From: Burkholderiales bacterium 67-32
GTDB lineage: Bacteria; Pseudomonadota; Gammaproteobacteria; Burkholderiales; Burkholderiaceae_B
Direction: 5' to 3'
NCBI GenBank assembly: GCA_001898625.1
Contig: MKUP01000006.1
Location: 275,958 to 339,957 of the forward strand
Length of the DNA stretch: 64,000 nt
Shown in pieces: positions 18,560-26,903 of the stretch (within the stretch, counting starts at the first letter, position 1; each line of letters begins with the position of its first letter). The notes under the pieces are model-generated. The model searched no databases. It saw nothing but the letters and a program-made list of their open reading frames with translations, and had not been told where the DNA came from. The translations under genes and the position numbers were made by a program.

Positions 18560-19471
18560 TCAGGCGGCGCTGGCCCGGATGGCCCGCGAGGGGCTGCGGC
18601 CAGGCTTGCGGCGCACCAGGCTGATCAGCGTCACGAGCACGAACAGCGCCGTGACCATCTTCAGGTCCGAGGGCTGGAAGCCGAAGGCCAGCACCAGCGA
18701 TATCAGCTGGAAATAGACCACCGACCCCAGCACGGGGGCGGCTACTTGGCGAAAGATGGTGCGGTTGCCGATGATGGCCTCGCCCAGCAGCAGCGAGGCC
18801 AGGCCGTTGATCAGCGTGCCGAAGCCCATGTTCACGTCGGCGAAGCCCTGGTTCTGCGCCAGCAGGCCCCCGCCCAGCGCGGCGATCAGGTTGGCCAGCC
18901 CCAGGCCGACCAGCGTGTAGGCCTTGACGTTGATGCCCTGGGCGCGGGCCATGGCCTGGCTCGAACCCAACGCGCGCATGGCCATGCCGTGCTGCGTGCC
19001 CAGGAACCAGAAGATCAGGCCGATCAGCACGACGTCGATCACGGCCAGGAACACGATGCGGTTGGCCAGGCTGCCGTCGTCGCCAGGCAGGTAGGAGAAC
19101 AGGTTGGGGAAGTTGAACAGGGCGGTGTTCGGCTGTCCCATGACGCGGATGTCGATGGAGTAGAGCATGGACAGCACCAGGATGCCGCACAGCAGCGTGT
19201 TGATCTTGACCCTTTCATGGATGTAGGCCGTGGCGGTGCCACCGAGGAAACCGGCCAGGGCGCCGATCAGCAGCGCCGATACTGGTTCGAGCCCGATCAC
19301 CAGGCACTTGGCGGTGACGCAGGCGCCGAAGGCCAGCGTGCCTTCGCCGGTCATGTCGGCGAAGCTGAGGATGCGGAAGGGAATCATCACGGCGATGGCG
19401 ATCAGGGCGTAGATCAGGCCCTGCATCATTCCCATGGGGACCAGGTTCAGGAAAGTGGAAAGGAAGTTCAT
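18560..19471 (-). CDS. ABC transporter permease
   Basis: Inner-membrane permease, 303 aa, with about eight hydrophobic segments and no soluble domain. It is of the branched-chain/ribose-like permease type (BPD_transp_2) that accompanies PF04392 receptors: MMQGLIYALIAIAVMIPFRIL at the start and GSSQAMARAQGINVKAYTLVGLGLANL centrally, the latter resembling the coupling loop region. It starts 4 bp after the ATPase stop and is the last gene of a binding protein, ATPase, permease operon. Substrate unknown; similar systems move aromatic amino acids or related small acids. Confidence 0.88.
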   Translation of the reverse strand: MNFLSTFLNLVPMGMMQGLIYALIAIAVMIPFRILSFADMTGEGTLAFGACVTAKCLVIGLEPVSALLIGALAGFLGGTATAYIHERVKINTLLCGILVLSMLYSIDIRVMGQPNTALFNFPNLFSYLPGDDGSLANRIVFLAVIDVVLIGLIFWFLGTQHGMAMRALGSSQAMARAQGINVKAYTLVGLGLANLIAALGGGLLAQNQGFADVNMGFGTLINGLASLLLGEAIIGNRTIFRQVAAPVLGSVVYFQLISLVLAFGFQPSDLKMVTALFVLVTLISLVRRKPGRSPSRAIRASAA

Positions 19472-19475
19472 GGGT

Positions 19476-20252
19476 TCACGCCGCTGCTAGGAGATGGGAT
19501 TCGTCGTCGAAGGCGGCGACCAGTCGTTCGACGGTCATGCCGCGCTTCTGCTCGCCGGACAGGTCCGCGATGATGCGTCCCTGCTGCATCATGATCAGCC
19601 GGTTGCCGTAGGTGATGGCATGGCTCATGTTGTGGGTCACCATCAGCGTGGTCAGGCCGGTCTCGGACACCACGCGCGAGGTCACTTGCATGACCTTCTC
19701 GGCGGTCTTGGGATCGAGCGCCGCGGTGTGTTCGTCCAGCAGCAGCAACTGTGGCTCGCGCAGCACCGCCATCAGCAGCGACAGCGCCTGGCGCTGGCCG
19801 CCGGACAGCAGGCCGGCCTGGGCCTTCATGCGGTTCTCCAGGCCCAGTCCGAAGGTCTCCAGGCGGGCGCGGAACTCGGCCATCATCGTGCTGGTCAGGC
19901 CTCGGCCGAAGGTGCGGCGGGCGCCGCGCCGGGCGGCGACGGCCAGGTTTTCCTCGATGCTGAGCGCGGCCGCCGTTCCCACCGACGGGTCCTGGAACAC
20001 GCGGGAAATGTATTTCGCGCGCTTGTGCGTGGGCAGGCGCGTGATGTCGTTGCCGTCGATGCGGATGTGGCCGGCGTCGGGCAGGACCTCGCCGGCCAGC
20101 ATGTTGAGCAGCGTCGATTTACCGGCGCCGTTGCCGCCGACGACGACGGCGAAGTCGCCGCGCTGCAAGCCGAGGGATACCTCGTCGATGGCGATGCGTT
20201 CGTCCGGCGAGCCGGCGTGGAAGATTTTCTGCAGTTGTTGGACGTCTAGCAT
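19476..20252 (-). CDS. ABC transporter ATP-binding protein
   Basis: Cytoplasmic ATPase, 258 aa. Walker A is GGNGAGKST at residues 39-47, the signature is LLSGGQRQALSLL and Walker B is LLLLDEHTAALDP, followed by the switch His in LMVTHNMSHA. The H-T replacing P-T after the catalytic Glu (DEHTA) is the form found in TrpZ-like ATPases linked to PF04392 receptors. It lies between the receptor (26-bp gap) and the permease (4-bp gap). Confidence 0.92.
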   Translation of the reverse strand: MLDVQQLQKIFHAGSPDERIAIDEVSLGLQRGDFAVVVGGNGAGKSTLLNMLAGEVLPDAGHIRIDGNDITRLPTHKRAKYISRVFQDPSVGTAAALSIEENLAVAARRGARRTFGRGLTSTMMAEFRARLETFGLGLENRMKAQAGLLSGGQRQALSLLMAVLREPQLLLLDEHTAALDPKTAEKVMQVTSRVVSETGLTTLMVTHNMSHAITYGNRLIMMQQGRIIADLSGEQKRGMTVERLVAAFDDESHLLAAA

Positions 20253-20278
20253 GAGGTAAGCCTTGATGCGGAAACGGG

Positions 20279-21268
20279 CTACTCGACGAAGCAGGCGCAG
20301 TCGTCGAACGAAGCGGGAATGGCGAGGCCCAGCTCCTTGAACTTGGTCTTGTTGATGGTGGTGATGTAGTCGTCCGGGCCCGGACGCGCGGGCGCGAGCT
20401 GCGAGGTGGGCGTGCCCTTGAGGATGCGGTCGGCCAGGACCGCGGCATTGGTGCCTATGGATTTCAGCGAGACCGCGTAGTTGGCGGCGGCCATGCCGCT
20501 TTTCACGAATTCGGTCTCCGAGCTGAGAATGGGGAACTTCAATTGCTTGGCCGCTGCCGCCACCGCCGGAATGGCCGACTGCACCAGATTGGAGCCTGTG
20601 ATGTAGGCAAAGCCTATGCCCCGAAGCAACTGTGCGCGCTGTGGAATGTCGCCCACGGCATCGACGCTGACCGGCACGAATTTCAGGCCGGCCCGCTTGG
20701 CGGCTTCTTCCAGCTTCTGGGTGGTCACCACGTCGTTGACTTCGCCGGGGTTGTACAGCGAACCGAAGGACGTCGCATGGGGGAACAGCTTCTTGCCGAA
20801 GGCCAGCGCGGCGTCGAAATCCTGCATGTCCGATGCGCCGGTGAAGCGCGCGCCGCCTTGCTGCCAGTTGGGCACCAGGCCGGCCTTGACCGGGTCGGTC
20901 ACCATGGCGAACACCATGGGCGTCTTGCGATTGGAGACCGCCGACAGCGCCGTCTGCGAGACCGAGGTGGTGATGGTCAGGATCAGTTCGGGCGACTTGG
21001 CCGAGATCTGCGTGAACATCTGCGGCATCAGGGCCTGGGTGAAGTTCGCGTCGCTGTAGACGTAGATGGTGTTCTTGCCGTCCACGTAGCCGCGCCGGGC
21101 CATTTCTTCCTTGAAGCCCTCTATGGTCTGTGCGATGGAAGGGTGGGGGCCGAGGTTGGCGATGCCGATCACGGTTTCCGACGTGGCTGCGCCGGCGTAG
21201 CCGAGAAGGGCGGCCGCCGCCGCGTGAAGGAAGAGGGCGCGCGGGAAAGACAGGCGAAACGCAAGCAT
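20279..21268 (-). CDS. ABC transporter substrate-binding protein (PF04392 type)
   Basis: Periplasmic receptor, 329 aa from the chosen ATG, with a signal peptide ending near AGAATSE (about residues 1-28). IGIANLGPHPSIAQTIEGF and GYVDGKNTIYVYSDANF place it in the ABC_sub_bind family. It is first in the operon with its own ATPase and permease. It ends CACFVE, closely matching CNCFVD in the orphan paralogue at 11751. An upstream ATG would add 22 non-signal-like residues, so it was rejected. The 350-bp gap upstream is shared with the divergent porin. Confidence 0.88.
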   Translation of the reverse strand: MLAFRLSFPRALFLHAAAAALLGYAGAATSETVIGIANLGPHPSIAQTIEGFKEEMARRGYVDGKNTIYVYSDANFTQALMPQMFTQISAKSPELILTITTSVSQTALSAVSNRKTPMVFAMVTDPVKAGLVPNWQQGGARFTGASDMQDFDAALAFGKKLFPHATSFGSLYNPGEVNDVVTTQKLEEAAKRAGLKFVPVSVDAVGDIPQRAQLLRGIGFAYITGSNLVQSAIPAVAAAAKQLKFPILSSETEFVKSGMAAANYAVSLKSIGTNAAVLADRILKGTPTSQLAPARPGPDDYITTINKTKFKELGLAIPASFDDCACFVE

Positions 21269-21358
21269 GGCGTTGGACTCGCTGGAGGGCTTCGAATGCC
21301 GAATTTTTAGCACCGAACCACGGGCCGCCCCCACCCTCGCACGGACGAGTCCCGATCG

Positions 21359-21392
21359 CCTAGATGTTCTTGCCTATTTCCTAGATGAGGCA
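21359..21392 (+). promoter_or_regulatory. Direct repeat CCTAGATG, spaced 21 bp
   Basis: Two exact copies of CCTAGATG (21359-21366 and 21380-21387) lie 21 bp apart, i.e. two helical turns on the same face of the DNA, as expected for an AraC-type dimer site. The second copy sits in TTCCTAGATGAGGCA, which recurs 13/15 upstream of the aldehyde dehydrogenase. The region is about 100 bp upstream of the ABC receptor start. Confidence 0.45.
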
Positions 21393-21534
21393 CGCCCAGC
21401 CTGGCGGCGCGCGGCGCGCGGCGGGCCCGGCGGGTGAAATTGTGGCGATCCATTCCGGATTGCTAGGAAATCCGCACCGTGTGGGGATGCGCCCTTGTAG
21501 GGGCGGCCCGGGCTGCCTAGTCTGCGCGGCAGGG

Positions 21535-21569
21535 AGGCGAATCGGTTCGCCTTTCGCCGGTTCGAAAGG
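21535..21569 (+). promoter_or_regulatory. Overlapping alternative hairpins in the porin leader
   Basis: AGGCGAA/TTCGCCT (21535-21541 and 21546-21552, 4-nt loop) and CCTTTCG/CGAAAGG (21550-21556 and 21563-21569, 6-nt loop) share bases 21550-21552, so they cannot both form fully. They lie 50-84 nt before the porin ATG. A leader RNA switch is inferred, not shown. Confidence 0.35.
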
Positions 21570-21618
21570 GCCGTGACCTTCATCGAGAACATGGGGCCGC
21601 CTGGCGCGGGAGAAAGGC

Positions 21619-22755
21619 ATGAAAAGATGGTTGATCGGAGCGGCCGCGGCCGCCGCATGCGTGGGGGCCGCGCATGCGCAGTCCAACGTGACGCTGTACG
21701 GTTTTCTGTATAGCGGCTTGCGCTATGTGAACAACAGTGGAGGCCACAGCGTGACGGGCCTGGCCACCGGGCCCTCGCGCTGGGGCATGCGTGGCAACGA
21801 GGACCTGGGCAACGGCCGTTCCGCGTTGTTCACCCTGGAAAGCGGTTTCGACATGGGATCGGGCAGCTCGCGCCAGGGCGGACGGCTGTTCGGCCGCCAG
21901 GCTTACGTGGGCCTGAACGACAACGGGCTGGGCACGGTCACCTTCGGCAGGCAGTACGACATGGTGGCTTCGTTCCTCTCTCCCTATGTGCCCGCGGGCA
22001 AGTGGAACGGCTACATGGCGCACCCCGGCGACGTCGACAACCTGAACTTCCAGTTCCGGCTGAACAACTCGGTGAAGTACGTCACGCCCGTCATCAACGG
22101 CTTCCAGGCCGGCGCGGTGTACAGCTTCGGCGAGGTGGCCGGATCCAGCAAGCAGAACAGCGCCCACAGCATGGGGTTGAAGTACAAGTCGGGCGACTTC
22201 TCGGTCGCGGCCGCTTACATGCGGGTGAACAACCCGGCCACCGCGGTGTCCGAGGGCAACTGGAACACCATCCTGCTGCCGGCGTTCACCTCCACCTCGC
22301 AGCGCAACGCCTACACGGTCAGCCCGCAGGCGATGACGACCGTCGGCGTCGCGGCGGACTACCAGGCGGGCAGCGTCAAGTATGCCGCCGCCTATACCCA
22401 GGTCCGCTACGACAAGGTGGGCGGCACGGTGGCGGGCCTGCCCGTCAGCGACGCGAAGTACAGCAACCTCGACCTGAACGTGGCCTATTCCGTCAACGCC
22501 AGCTGGCAGCTCGGCGCGGGATATACCTATACCTTCGGCAAGGTGGATGCCACCGGCTTCAAGCCCAAGTACCATCAGTTCAACCTGATGACCAACTACT
22601 TCCTGTCCAAGCGCACCATCCTGCAACTGGCGGCCATCCACCAGCGCGCCGCGGGCGATGCGCAGAACGCGTACATCCTGTACGGCAGCACCGGCGGCGC
22701 GTCCAGTTCGCGCGGCCAGACCATGCTGCTTGCGGGTATCTTCCATCTGTTCTGA
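21619..22755 (+). CDS. Outer-membrane porin (neisserial/Bordetella type)
   Basis: Trimeric 16-strand beta-barrel porin, 378 aa. Signal peptide residues 1-20 end AAHAQS; the mature protein starts SNVTLYGFLYSGLRYV, the Porin_4 hallmark. RWGMRGNEDLGNGRSALFTLESGF and RQAYVGLNDNGLGTVTFGRQYD form the conserved early strands and constriction region, and the C-terminus ends in Phe (AGIFHLF), required for outer-membrane insertion. GAGAAAGG precedes the ATG. It is divergent from the ABC operon and upstream of the ThDP enzyme, suggesting a role in substrate entry. Confidence 0.95.
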   Translation: MKRWLIGAAAAAACVGAAHAQSNVTLYGFLYSGLRYVNNSGGHSVTGLATGPSRWGMRGNEDLGNGRSALFTLESGFDMGSGSSRQGGRLFGRQAYVGLNDNGLGTVTFGRQYDMVASFLSPYVPAGKWNGYMAHPGDVDNLNFQFRLNNSVKYVTPVINGFQAGAVYSFGEVAGSSKQNSAHSMGLKYKSGDFSVAAAYMRVNNPATAVSEGNWNTILLPAFTSTSQRNAYTVSPQAMTTVGVAADYQAGSVKYAAAYTQVRYDKVGGTVAGLPVSDAKYSNLDLNVAYSVNASWQLGAGYTYTFGKVDATGFKPKYHQFNLMTNYFLSKRTILQLAAIHQRAAGDAQNAYILYGSTGGASSSRGQTMLLAGIFHLF

Positions 22756-22768
22756 TTCGTTTCGGCAC

Positions 22769-22792
22769 GATCCGCCCGCTTGCGGGCGGATC
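22769..22792 (+). terminator. GC-rich hairpin after the porin
   Basis: Perfect 11-bp stem, GATCCGCCCGC and GCGGGCGGATC, with a 2-nt central gap, 14 nt after the porin stop and 9 nt before the next ATG. No T-run follows, so it may only partly terminate or protect the porin mRNA 3' end. Confidence 0.5.
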
Positions 22793-22801
22793 CCAGATTC
22801 C

Positions 22802-24451
22802 ATGATTCCTCTCTCTTCCGCACGTACCGGCGCCGCCATCCTGGCCGACACCCTCCATGGATTCGGCGTGCGCCATGTCCTGCACATTCCCGGCGAAGGC
22901 ATCCTCGAGATCGTCGATGCGCTGGCCGATCGCCACGCCGACGTGCGCCTGACGTCCTTCCGCCACGAGGCCGGCATGGCCTATGCCGCGCAGGCACTGG
23001 GCCGGGTGGCCGACATGCCGGGCGTCTGCCTGGCCGCCCGGGCCCCGGGGGCCCTGAATACCCTGCTGGCCGTGCACACGGCCGAGACCGACGCCGCTCC
23101 CATGCTGCTGATCGTGGGCCAGGCGGACGCCCGCCAGGCCGGCCGCGATCCGCTGGGGGGACAGGACCTGGGCGAGGTGTTTCGGCCGGTGGCCAAGTCC
23201 GTGCTGTACGCCGGCGAGGCCACGCGCCTGCCCGAGGTGCTGGCGCGCGCCTGGCGCGACGCGATGTCGGGACGCAGGGGGCCGGTCGTGGTGATCGTGC
23301 CCGAGGACGTCATGCACCAGGAAGCCCGCGTTCCGGACCTGCCGCCGCCGGCCCCCGTCCATCCCGCGCCCGCGGCGTATGACATGGAGCAACTGCGGAC
23401 GCTGTGCGCGGCCGCGCGCCGGCCCTTGCTGCTGCTGGGCGGCACCGGCTGGGACGACGCGTCGCTCGACCGCGTGGCCGCGTTCGCCGCGCGCGCCGGC
23501 TGGCCCGTGGCGACCGCCTATCGCCGTGCGGATCTGGTCGACCATGCCGATCCGCATTTCGTGGGCGAGACCGGCATAGGCATCGCGCCGGCCCTGGCCG
23601 AGGGTTTCGCGCAGGCCGATCTGGTCCTGGCGGTGAACGTCAGGCTGGGCGAAATCAACACCTTCGGGGCCGGAGGTTTCGGCGGTTTCAAGCTGCTGGA
23701 GGCGCCGCTGCCCAGCCAGACGCTGGTGCACGTACATGCCGAGGCCGGTGAACTGAACCGGGTCTTCCAGGCAGACCTGGCCATCCAGGCGGGGCCCCGG
23801 GAGTTCGCCGCGGCGCTGGACGGCCTGTCCGTGCCGCTGCCCGCGGCAGAATGGCTGTCCGCGCTGCGCGCCGCGCGCGAGCGATATGTGGGAACGGGTA
23901 TCTGCGATGCCCCGCTGGACCTGCGCAAGGCCTTCGAGCAACTGCGCGCACACCTGCCGGCGGGCGCTGCCGTGACCGTGGGCGCCGGAGCCTACGCCGT
24001 CTGGCTGCACCGCTATTTCGCGCTGCGGCGCGGCGACGTGCTGCTGGGCCCCAAGAGCGGTGCCATGGGCTACGGACTGCCCGCGGCGGTGGGCGTGGCG
24101 CTGGCCGATCCTTCACGCCCGGTGGTTGCCGTGGCCGGCGACGGCTGCTTCCTGATGCATGCGGAGGAACTGGCGACCGCCGTCCAGGAAGGATTGAAGA
24201 TCCTGGTCGTGGTCGTGAACAACGCGGGCTATGGCGCCATACGGGGCAGCCAGATGAGGCTGTTCGGCCGTGCCGTCGGGACCGACCTGCGCAATCCCTC
24301 CTTCGCCGACTATGCGCGGGCCTTCGGCGCCCATGCCGAGCGGGTCGAGACGACCGACGGGTTCCTGCCCGCGCTGGAACGGGCCCGCGCGGCAGCGGGG
24401 CCGGCGCTGATCGAGCTCGTCCTGCCGGCGTCCGTGGGCAAGCCGGCATGA
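22802..24451 (+). CDS. Thiamine-diphosphate-dependent decarboxylase/acetolactate-synthase-like enzyme
   Basis: Soluble enzyme of 549 aa with the three-domain ThDP fold. The cofactor-activating Glu is E56 in FRHEAGMAYAAQALGR; the ThDP/Mg motif runs from GDGCF near residue 446 to VVNNAGYG about 28 residues later. The central domain has LLLLGGTGWDD. It resembles IlvB-like and benzoylformate-decarboxylase-like proteins. The start ATG lies 9 nt after the porin hairpin. Genomic context (porin, FAD oxidase, UbiD, aldehyde dehydrogenase) suggests a 2-oxo acid decarboxylase or carboligase rather than the biosynthetic enzyme; no small regulatory subunit is adjacent. Confidence 0.88.
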   Translation: MIPLSSARTGAAILADTLHGFGVRHVLHIPGEGILEIVDALADRHADVRLTSFRHEAGMAYAAQALGRVADMPGVCLAARAPGALNTLLAVHTAETDAAPMLLIVGQADARQAGRDPLGGQDLGEVFRPVAKSVLYAGEATRLPEVLARAWRDAMSGRRGPVVVIVPEDVMHQEARVPDLPPPAPVHPAPAAYDMEQLRTLCAAARRPLLLLGGTGWDDASLDRVAAFAARAGWPVATAYRRADLVDHADPHFVGETGIGIAPALAEGFAQADLVLAVNVRLGEINTFGAGGFGGFKLLEAPLPSQTLVHVHAEAGELNRVFQADLAIQAGPREFAAALDGLSVPLPAAEWLSALRAARERYVGTGICDAPLDLRKAFEQLRAHLPAGAAVTVGAGAYAVWLHRYFALRRGDVLLGPKSGAMGYGLPAAVGVALADPSRPVVAVAGDGCFLMHAEELATAVQEGLKILVVVVNNAGYGAIRGSQMRLFGRAVGTDLRNPSFADYARAFGAHAERVETTDGFLPALERARAAAGPALIELVLPASVGKPA

Positions 24452-24478
24452 GCGCGCCCGCCCGGCCGCCCGAAGGGC

Positions 24479-24508
24479 GCGCGACCTCCCTTGGGGAGGA
24501 TGTCGCGC
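24479..24508 (+). promoter_or_regulatory. Intercistronic hairpin between ThDP enzyme and FAD oxidase
   Basis: Two stacked stems, GCGCGAC with GTCGCGC (outer) and CTCCC with GGGAG (inner), with a 3-nt bulge, lie in the 77-nt gap. No T-run follows. A strong ribosome-binding site (AGGAGG, 24515-24520) comes just after, so the structure appears to insulate or tune the second cistron. Confidence 0.4.
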
Positions 24509-24528
24509 AGCGACAGGAGGGTAGTCCA

Positions 24529-25869
24529 ATGAGCGAGCAAGCAATGCCGGGCCATCGTTCCGTGATCGTGGTCGGGGCCGGCATCGCCGGGCTGACCGCC
24601 GCGTACCGCCTGCGGGAACAGGGCTTTCGCGTGCGGGTGCTGGAGGCCGCCGGCCAGCCGGGCGGGCGCGTCGCGCAGGGACGGGAGGGCCCGATCCCGT
24701 ACAACACCGGTGCCCGCCTGCTGTATCCCTTCGGCCGGGAACTGCAGGCCCTGATCGACGAGCTGGGCCTGCGCGAGGGCCTGGTGCCCCTGAAGAACCT
24801 GGGTGCGGACTGCAGGACCGCGGACGGCACCTACCGCGTGGACCTGATGCCCGGCTTCGCCGCGATGAATACGCCGGGACTGGGCTTGCGCGACAAGCTG
24901 GGACTGCTGCGAGCCGGACTGCACCTGGCCTGGCTGCGCGGCCGCGCAGATCCGGACCATGCCGTCTCGGCGCTGGCCTACGACGACGAGACGCTGGCCG
25001 ACTACATCCGGCGCACCGCCGGCAACCGCGTGCTGGAGCGGCTGGTCGAGCCAGTCTTCCGAGGCACGCGCAGCTGGAATCCCGAGGATATCTCGGCGTC
25101 GTTCTACCTCAGCACCACGCCAGGACTGTTGGGCCACGACACCGTGTACGTGCCCCGGGGAGGGATGGGCGCGCTGACGGCCGCGCTGGCGGACCGGCTC
25201 GGCATCGAGTGCGGGACCGTGGCGACGTCCATCGTCCGCGCGGACGACGGCCCTTGCACGGTGCGATACCGCAAGGACGGCGCGCAGGGCGAGGCCACCG
25301 CCGACATCGTCGTCTGCGCGACACAGGGAACCTATGCGCGGCCGCTGGTGGCCAGCCAGTCGGGCGCCGAGCGCCAACTGCTGGACGCGGTGCGCTACAA
25401 CAGCCTGGGCATCGTCCACTACGCGCTGCGTGGCCGGTTGCCCCCGGCGCTGGAGTTTTCGCTGCGCAGCCGGCCCACGCGCATCGCCACCTGGCAGCAG
25501 ATGGCCGCGCCAGCCGATGCCGGCGAGGCCGAGGCCATTCTTTACTGCCAGCTCACGCCGGAAGCGGTGCGGGAAGCCGAGCGGCTGGGATGCACGGACG
25601 ACGTGGACCGCCTGCTGCGCGACGAGATCCGCGCGCGCCTGCCGGGCTTCGACAGGCGCCTGGTCTACCGCTTCAATCAGTGGATCGCCTGCAAGCTGCC
25701 GGTCTTCTATCCGGGTTATGGCCGCAAGGTGGCGAGCTTCCTGGCGTGGCAGTCGGCGCAGCGCCGCAGCATCTATTACTGCGGCGACTACCTGTCGCAA
25801 TCGCTGGTGAACGGCGCCTGCCGGAGCGGCGCCGAAGCGGCCGCCGCCATCGCGCGGCATTGGCGGTAA
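24529..25869 (+). CDS. FAD-dependent amine-oxidase/protoporphyrinogen-oxidase-like oxidoreductase
   Basis: Flavoprotein of 446 aa. The Rossmann dinucleotide fold is at residues about 12-45 (VIVVGAGIAGLTAAYRL, then VLEAAGQPGGRV), and the C-terminal FAD-contact region YYCGDYLSQSLVNGACRSG closes the family fold. An upstream ATG overlaps the previous stop, but the ATG at 24529 has AGGAGG eight bases before it and is preceded by a hairpin, so it was preferred. No signal peptide or Tat motif. It is co-oriented with the ThDP enzyme; substrate unknown (amine, polyene or porphyrin-like are all family options). Confidence 0.82.
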   Translation: MSEQAMPGHRSVIVVGAGIAGLTAAYRLREQGFRVRVLEAAGQPGGRVAQGREGPIPYNTGARLLYPFGRELQALIDELGLREGLVPLKNLGADCRTADGTYRVDLMPGFAAMNTPGLGLRDKLGLLRAGLHLAWLRGRADPDHAVSALAYDDETLADYIRRTAGNRVLERLVEPVFRGTRSWNPEDISASFYLSTTPGLLGHDTVYVPRGGMGALTAALADRLGIECGTVATSIVRADDGPCTVRYRKDGAQGEATADIVVCATQGTYARPLVASQSGAERQLLDAVRYNSLGIVHYALRGRLPPALEFSLRSRPTRIATWQQMAAPADAGEAEAILYCQLTPEAVREAERLGCTDDVDRLLRDEIRARLPGFDRRLVYRFNQWIACKLPVFYPGYGRKVASFLAWQSAQRRSIYYCGDYLSQSLVNGACRSGAEAAAAIARHWR

Positions 25870-25875
25870 GGCACG

Positions 25876-26781
25876 CTACGCCGCGCCGGCGGGCATCCGC
25901 GCCGCCTCGTCGCGCAGCAGGGCCAGGAAATACTCCGCCGCCGGCGTTGCCGGGATCTCCTGGTTCCAGATGGCGACCAGGTCACGCTGCAGGCACAGTT
26001 CCGGCAGGGGCAGCACCGCGAGATCCGGATAGTGGCGCAACACGGATTCCGGCAGCAGCGTCAGGAAGCGGCCCTTGCGCAGCAGTTCCGCGGTGCACGG
26101 AATCGAGACACCCTGCACCGTGGCCGTGGGCGCCGGCTGCTCCAACTGCTTGAACAGGGCGACCAGATGTGGCCGGAGCACGCCGTTCTGCGGCGGCAGC
26201 ACCCAGGGATAGTCCCGCAGGCGCGGCAGGCTTGACCGCCCCGGCAGGTCCCGCAATGGATGGTCGTGCGCCAGGGCGACATGGAAGGGATCGGCCATCA
26301 GCCGGCAATGGGCCAGCGCCGCCGGCAGCTCCAGGTTGGTGAGCATGGTCACCGCCATGTCCAGGCGCCCCTCGCGCACGCCCATGACCAGCGGGTGGTA
26401 CAGCCCTTCTTCGACGAAGACCTGCATGCCCGGGCGTTCGCCGTACAGCCTGAGCAGCGTGCGCGGCAGCAGCGAGGCCGATGCCCCGGCGCCGCAGCCC
26501 ACGCGCACGACGCCGATGTGCGCGCTCTTGAGCGCGTCCAGTTCTTCCTGCGCCGCGGCGAACTGCGTGTCGATCGCCCGTACGTAGGGCAGCAGCGTAT
26601 GCGCGTAGACCGTGGGCGCCACGCCCCAGGCATGGCGGGTGAATAGCGCCATGCCCAGCGACTGTTCGAGCTGGCGCAGGCTCTTGCTCAGGGCGGGCTG
26701 CGACATGCCGAGCGCCCGGCCGGCCTTGCCTAGCGACCGGTGTTCGTACACCGCGAGAAAATGCCGCAGCTTGGCGTCCAT
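25876..26781 (-). CDS. LysR-family transcriptional regulator
   Basis: Regulator of 301 aa. Residues 1-60 form the helix-turn-helix (HFLAVYEHRSLGKAGRAL, GMSQPALSKSLRQLEQSLG), the form seen in GbpR/CbbR-like members with a lone Lys-Ser turn. The effector domain begins near residue 90 (GVVRVGCGAGASASLLP). It converges on the FAD oxidase with 6 bp between the stops and is divergent from the alpha/beta hydrolase and Bug pair (122-bp control region), which are its likely targets. Confidence 0.88.
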   Translation of the reverse strand: MDAKLRHFLAVYEHRSLGKAGRALGMSQPALSKSLRQLEQSLGMALFTRHAWGVAPTVYAHTLLPYVRAIDTQFAAAQEELDALKSAHIGVVRVGCGAGASASLLPRTLLRLYGERPGMQVFVEEGLYHPLVMGVREGRLDMAVTMLTNLELPAALAHCRLMADPFHVALAHDHPLRDLPGRSSLPRLRDYPWVLPPQNGVLRPHLVALFKQLEQPAPTATVQGVSIPCTAELLRKGRFLTLLPESVLRHYPDLAVLPLPELCLQRDLVAIWNQEIPATPAAEYFLALLRDEAARMPAGAA

Positions 26782-26903
26782 GAACGGCCCATATCCATTA
26801 GTTATGAGTGAAGTAGCTTAAAACCATCTAGCAGGCCGCTCCCAGACATGCATAGAATGGGCTTCCATCGAGGTTTTTCATTTTTTCGAGGGCGGCGACA
26901 CCC

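Larger units (their letters stand above)
21269..21618. other. 350-bp non-coding control region between ABC receptor and porin
   Basis: No convincing gene. It holds a pair of direct repeats (CCTAGATG at 21359 and 21380), two further CTAG words near 21466 and 21517, an extremely GC-rich stretch around 21405-21432, and two overlapping hairpins at 21535-21569 in what should be the porin leader. I found no clear sigma70 -35/-10 pair for either gene. Confidence 0.7.

Noticed and set aside
21480..21525. Porin promoter TTGTAG-17-TAGTCT
   Set aside because: Both hexamers match the consensus at only three positions.
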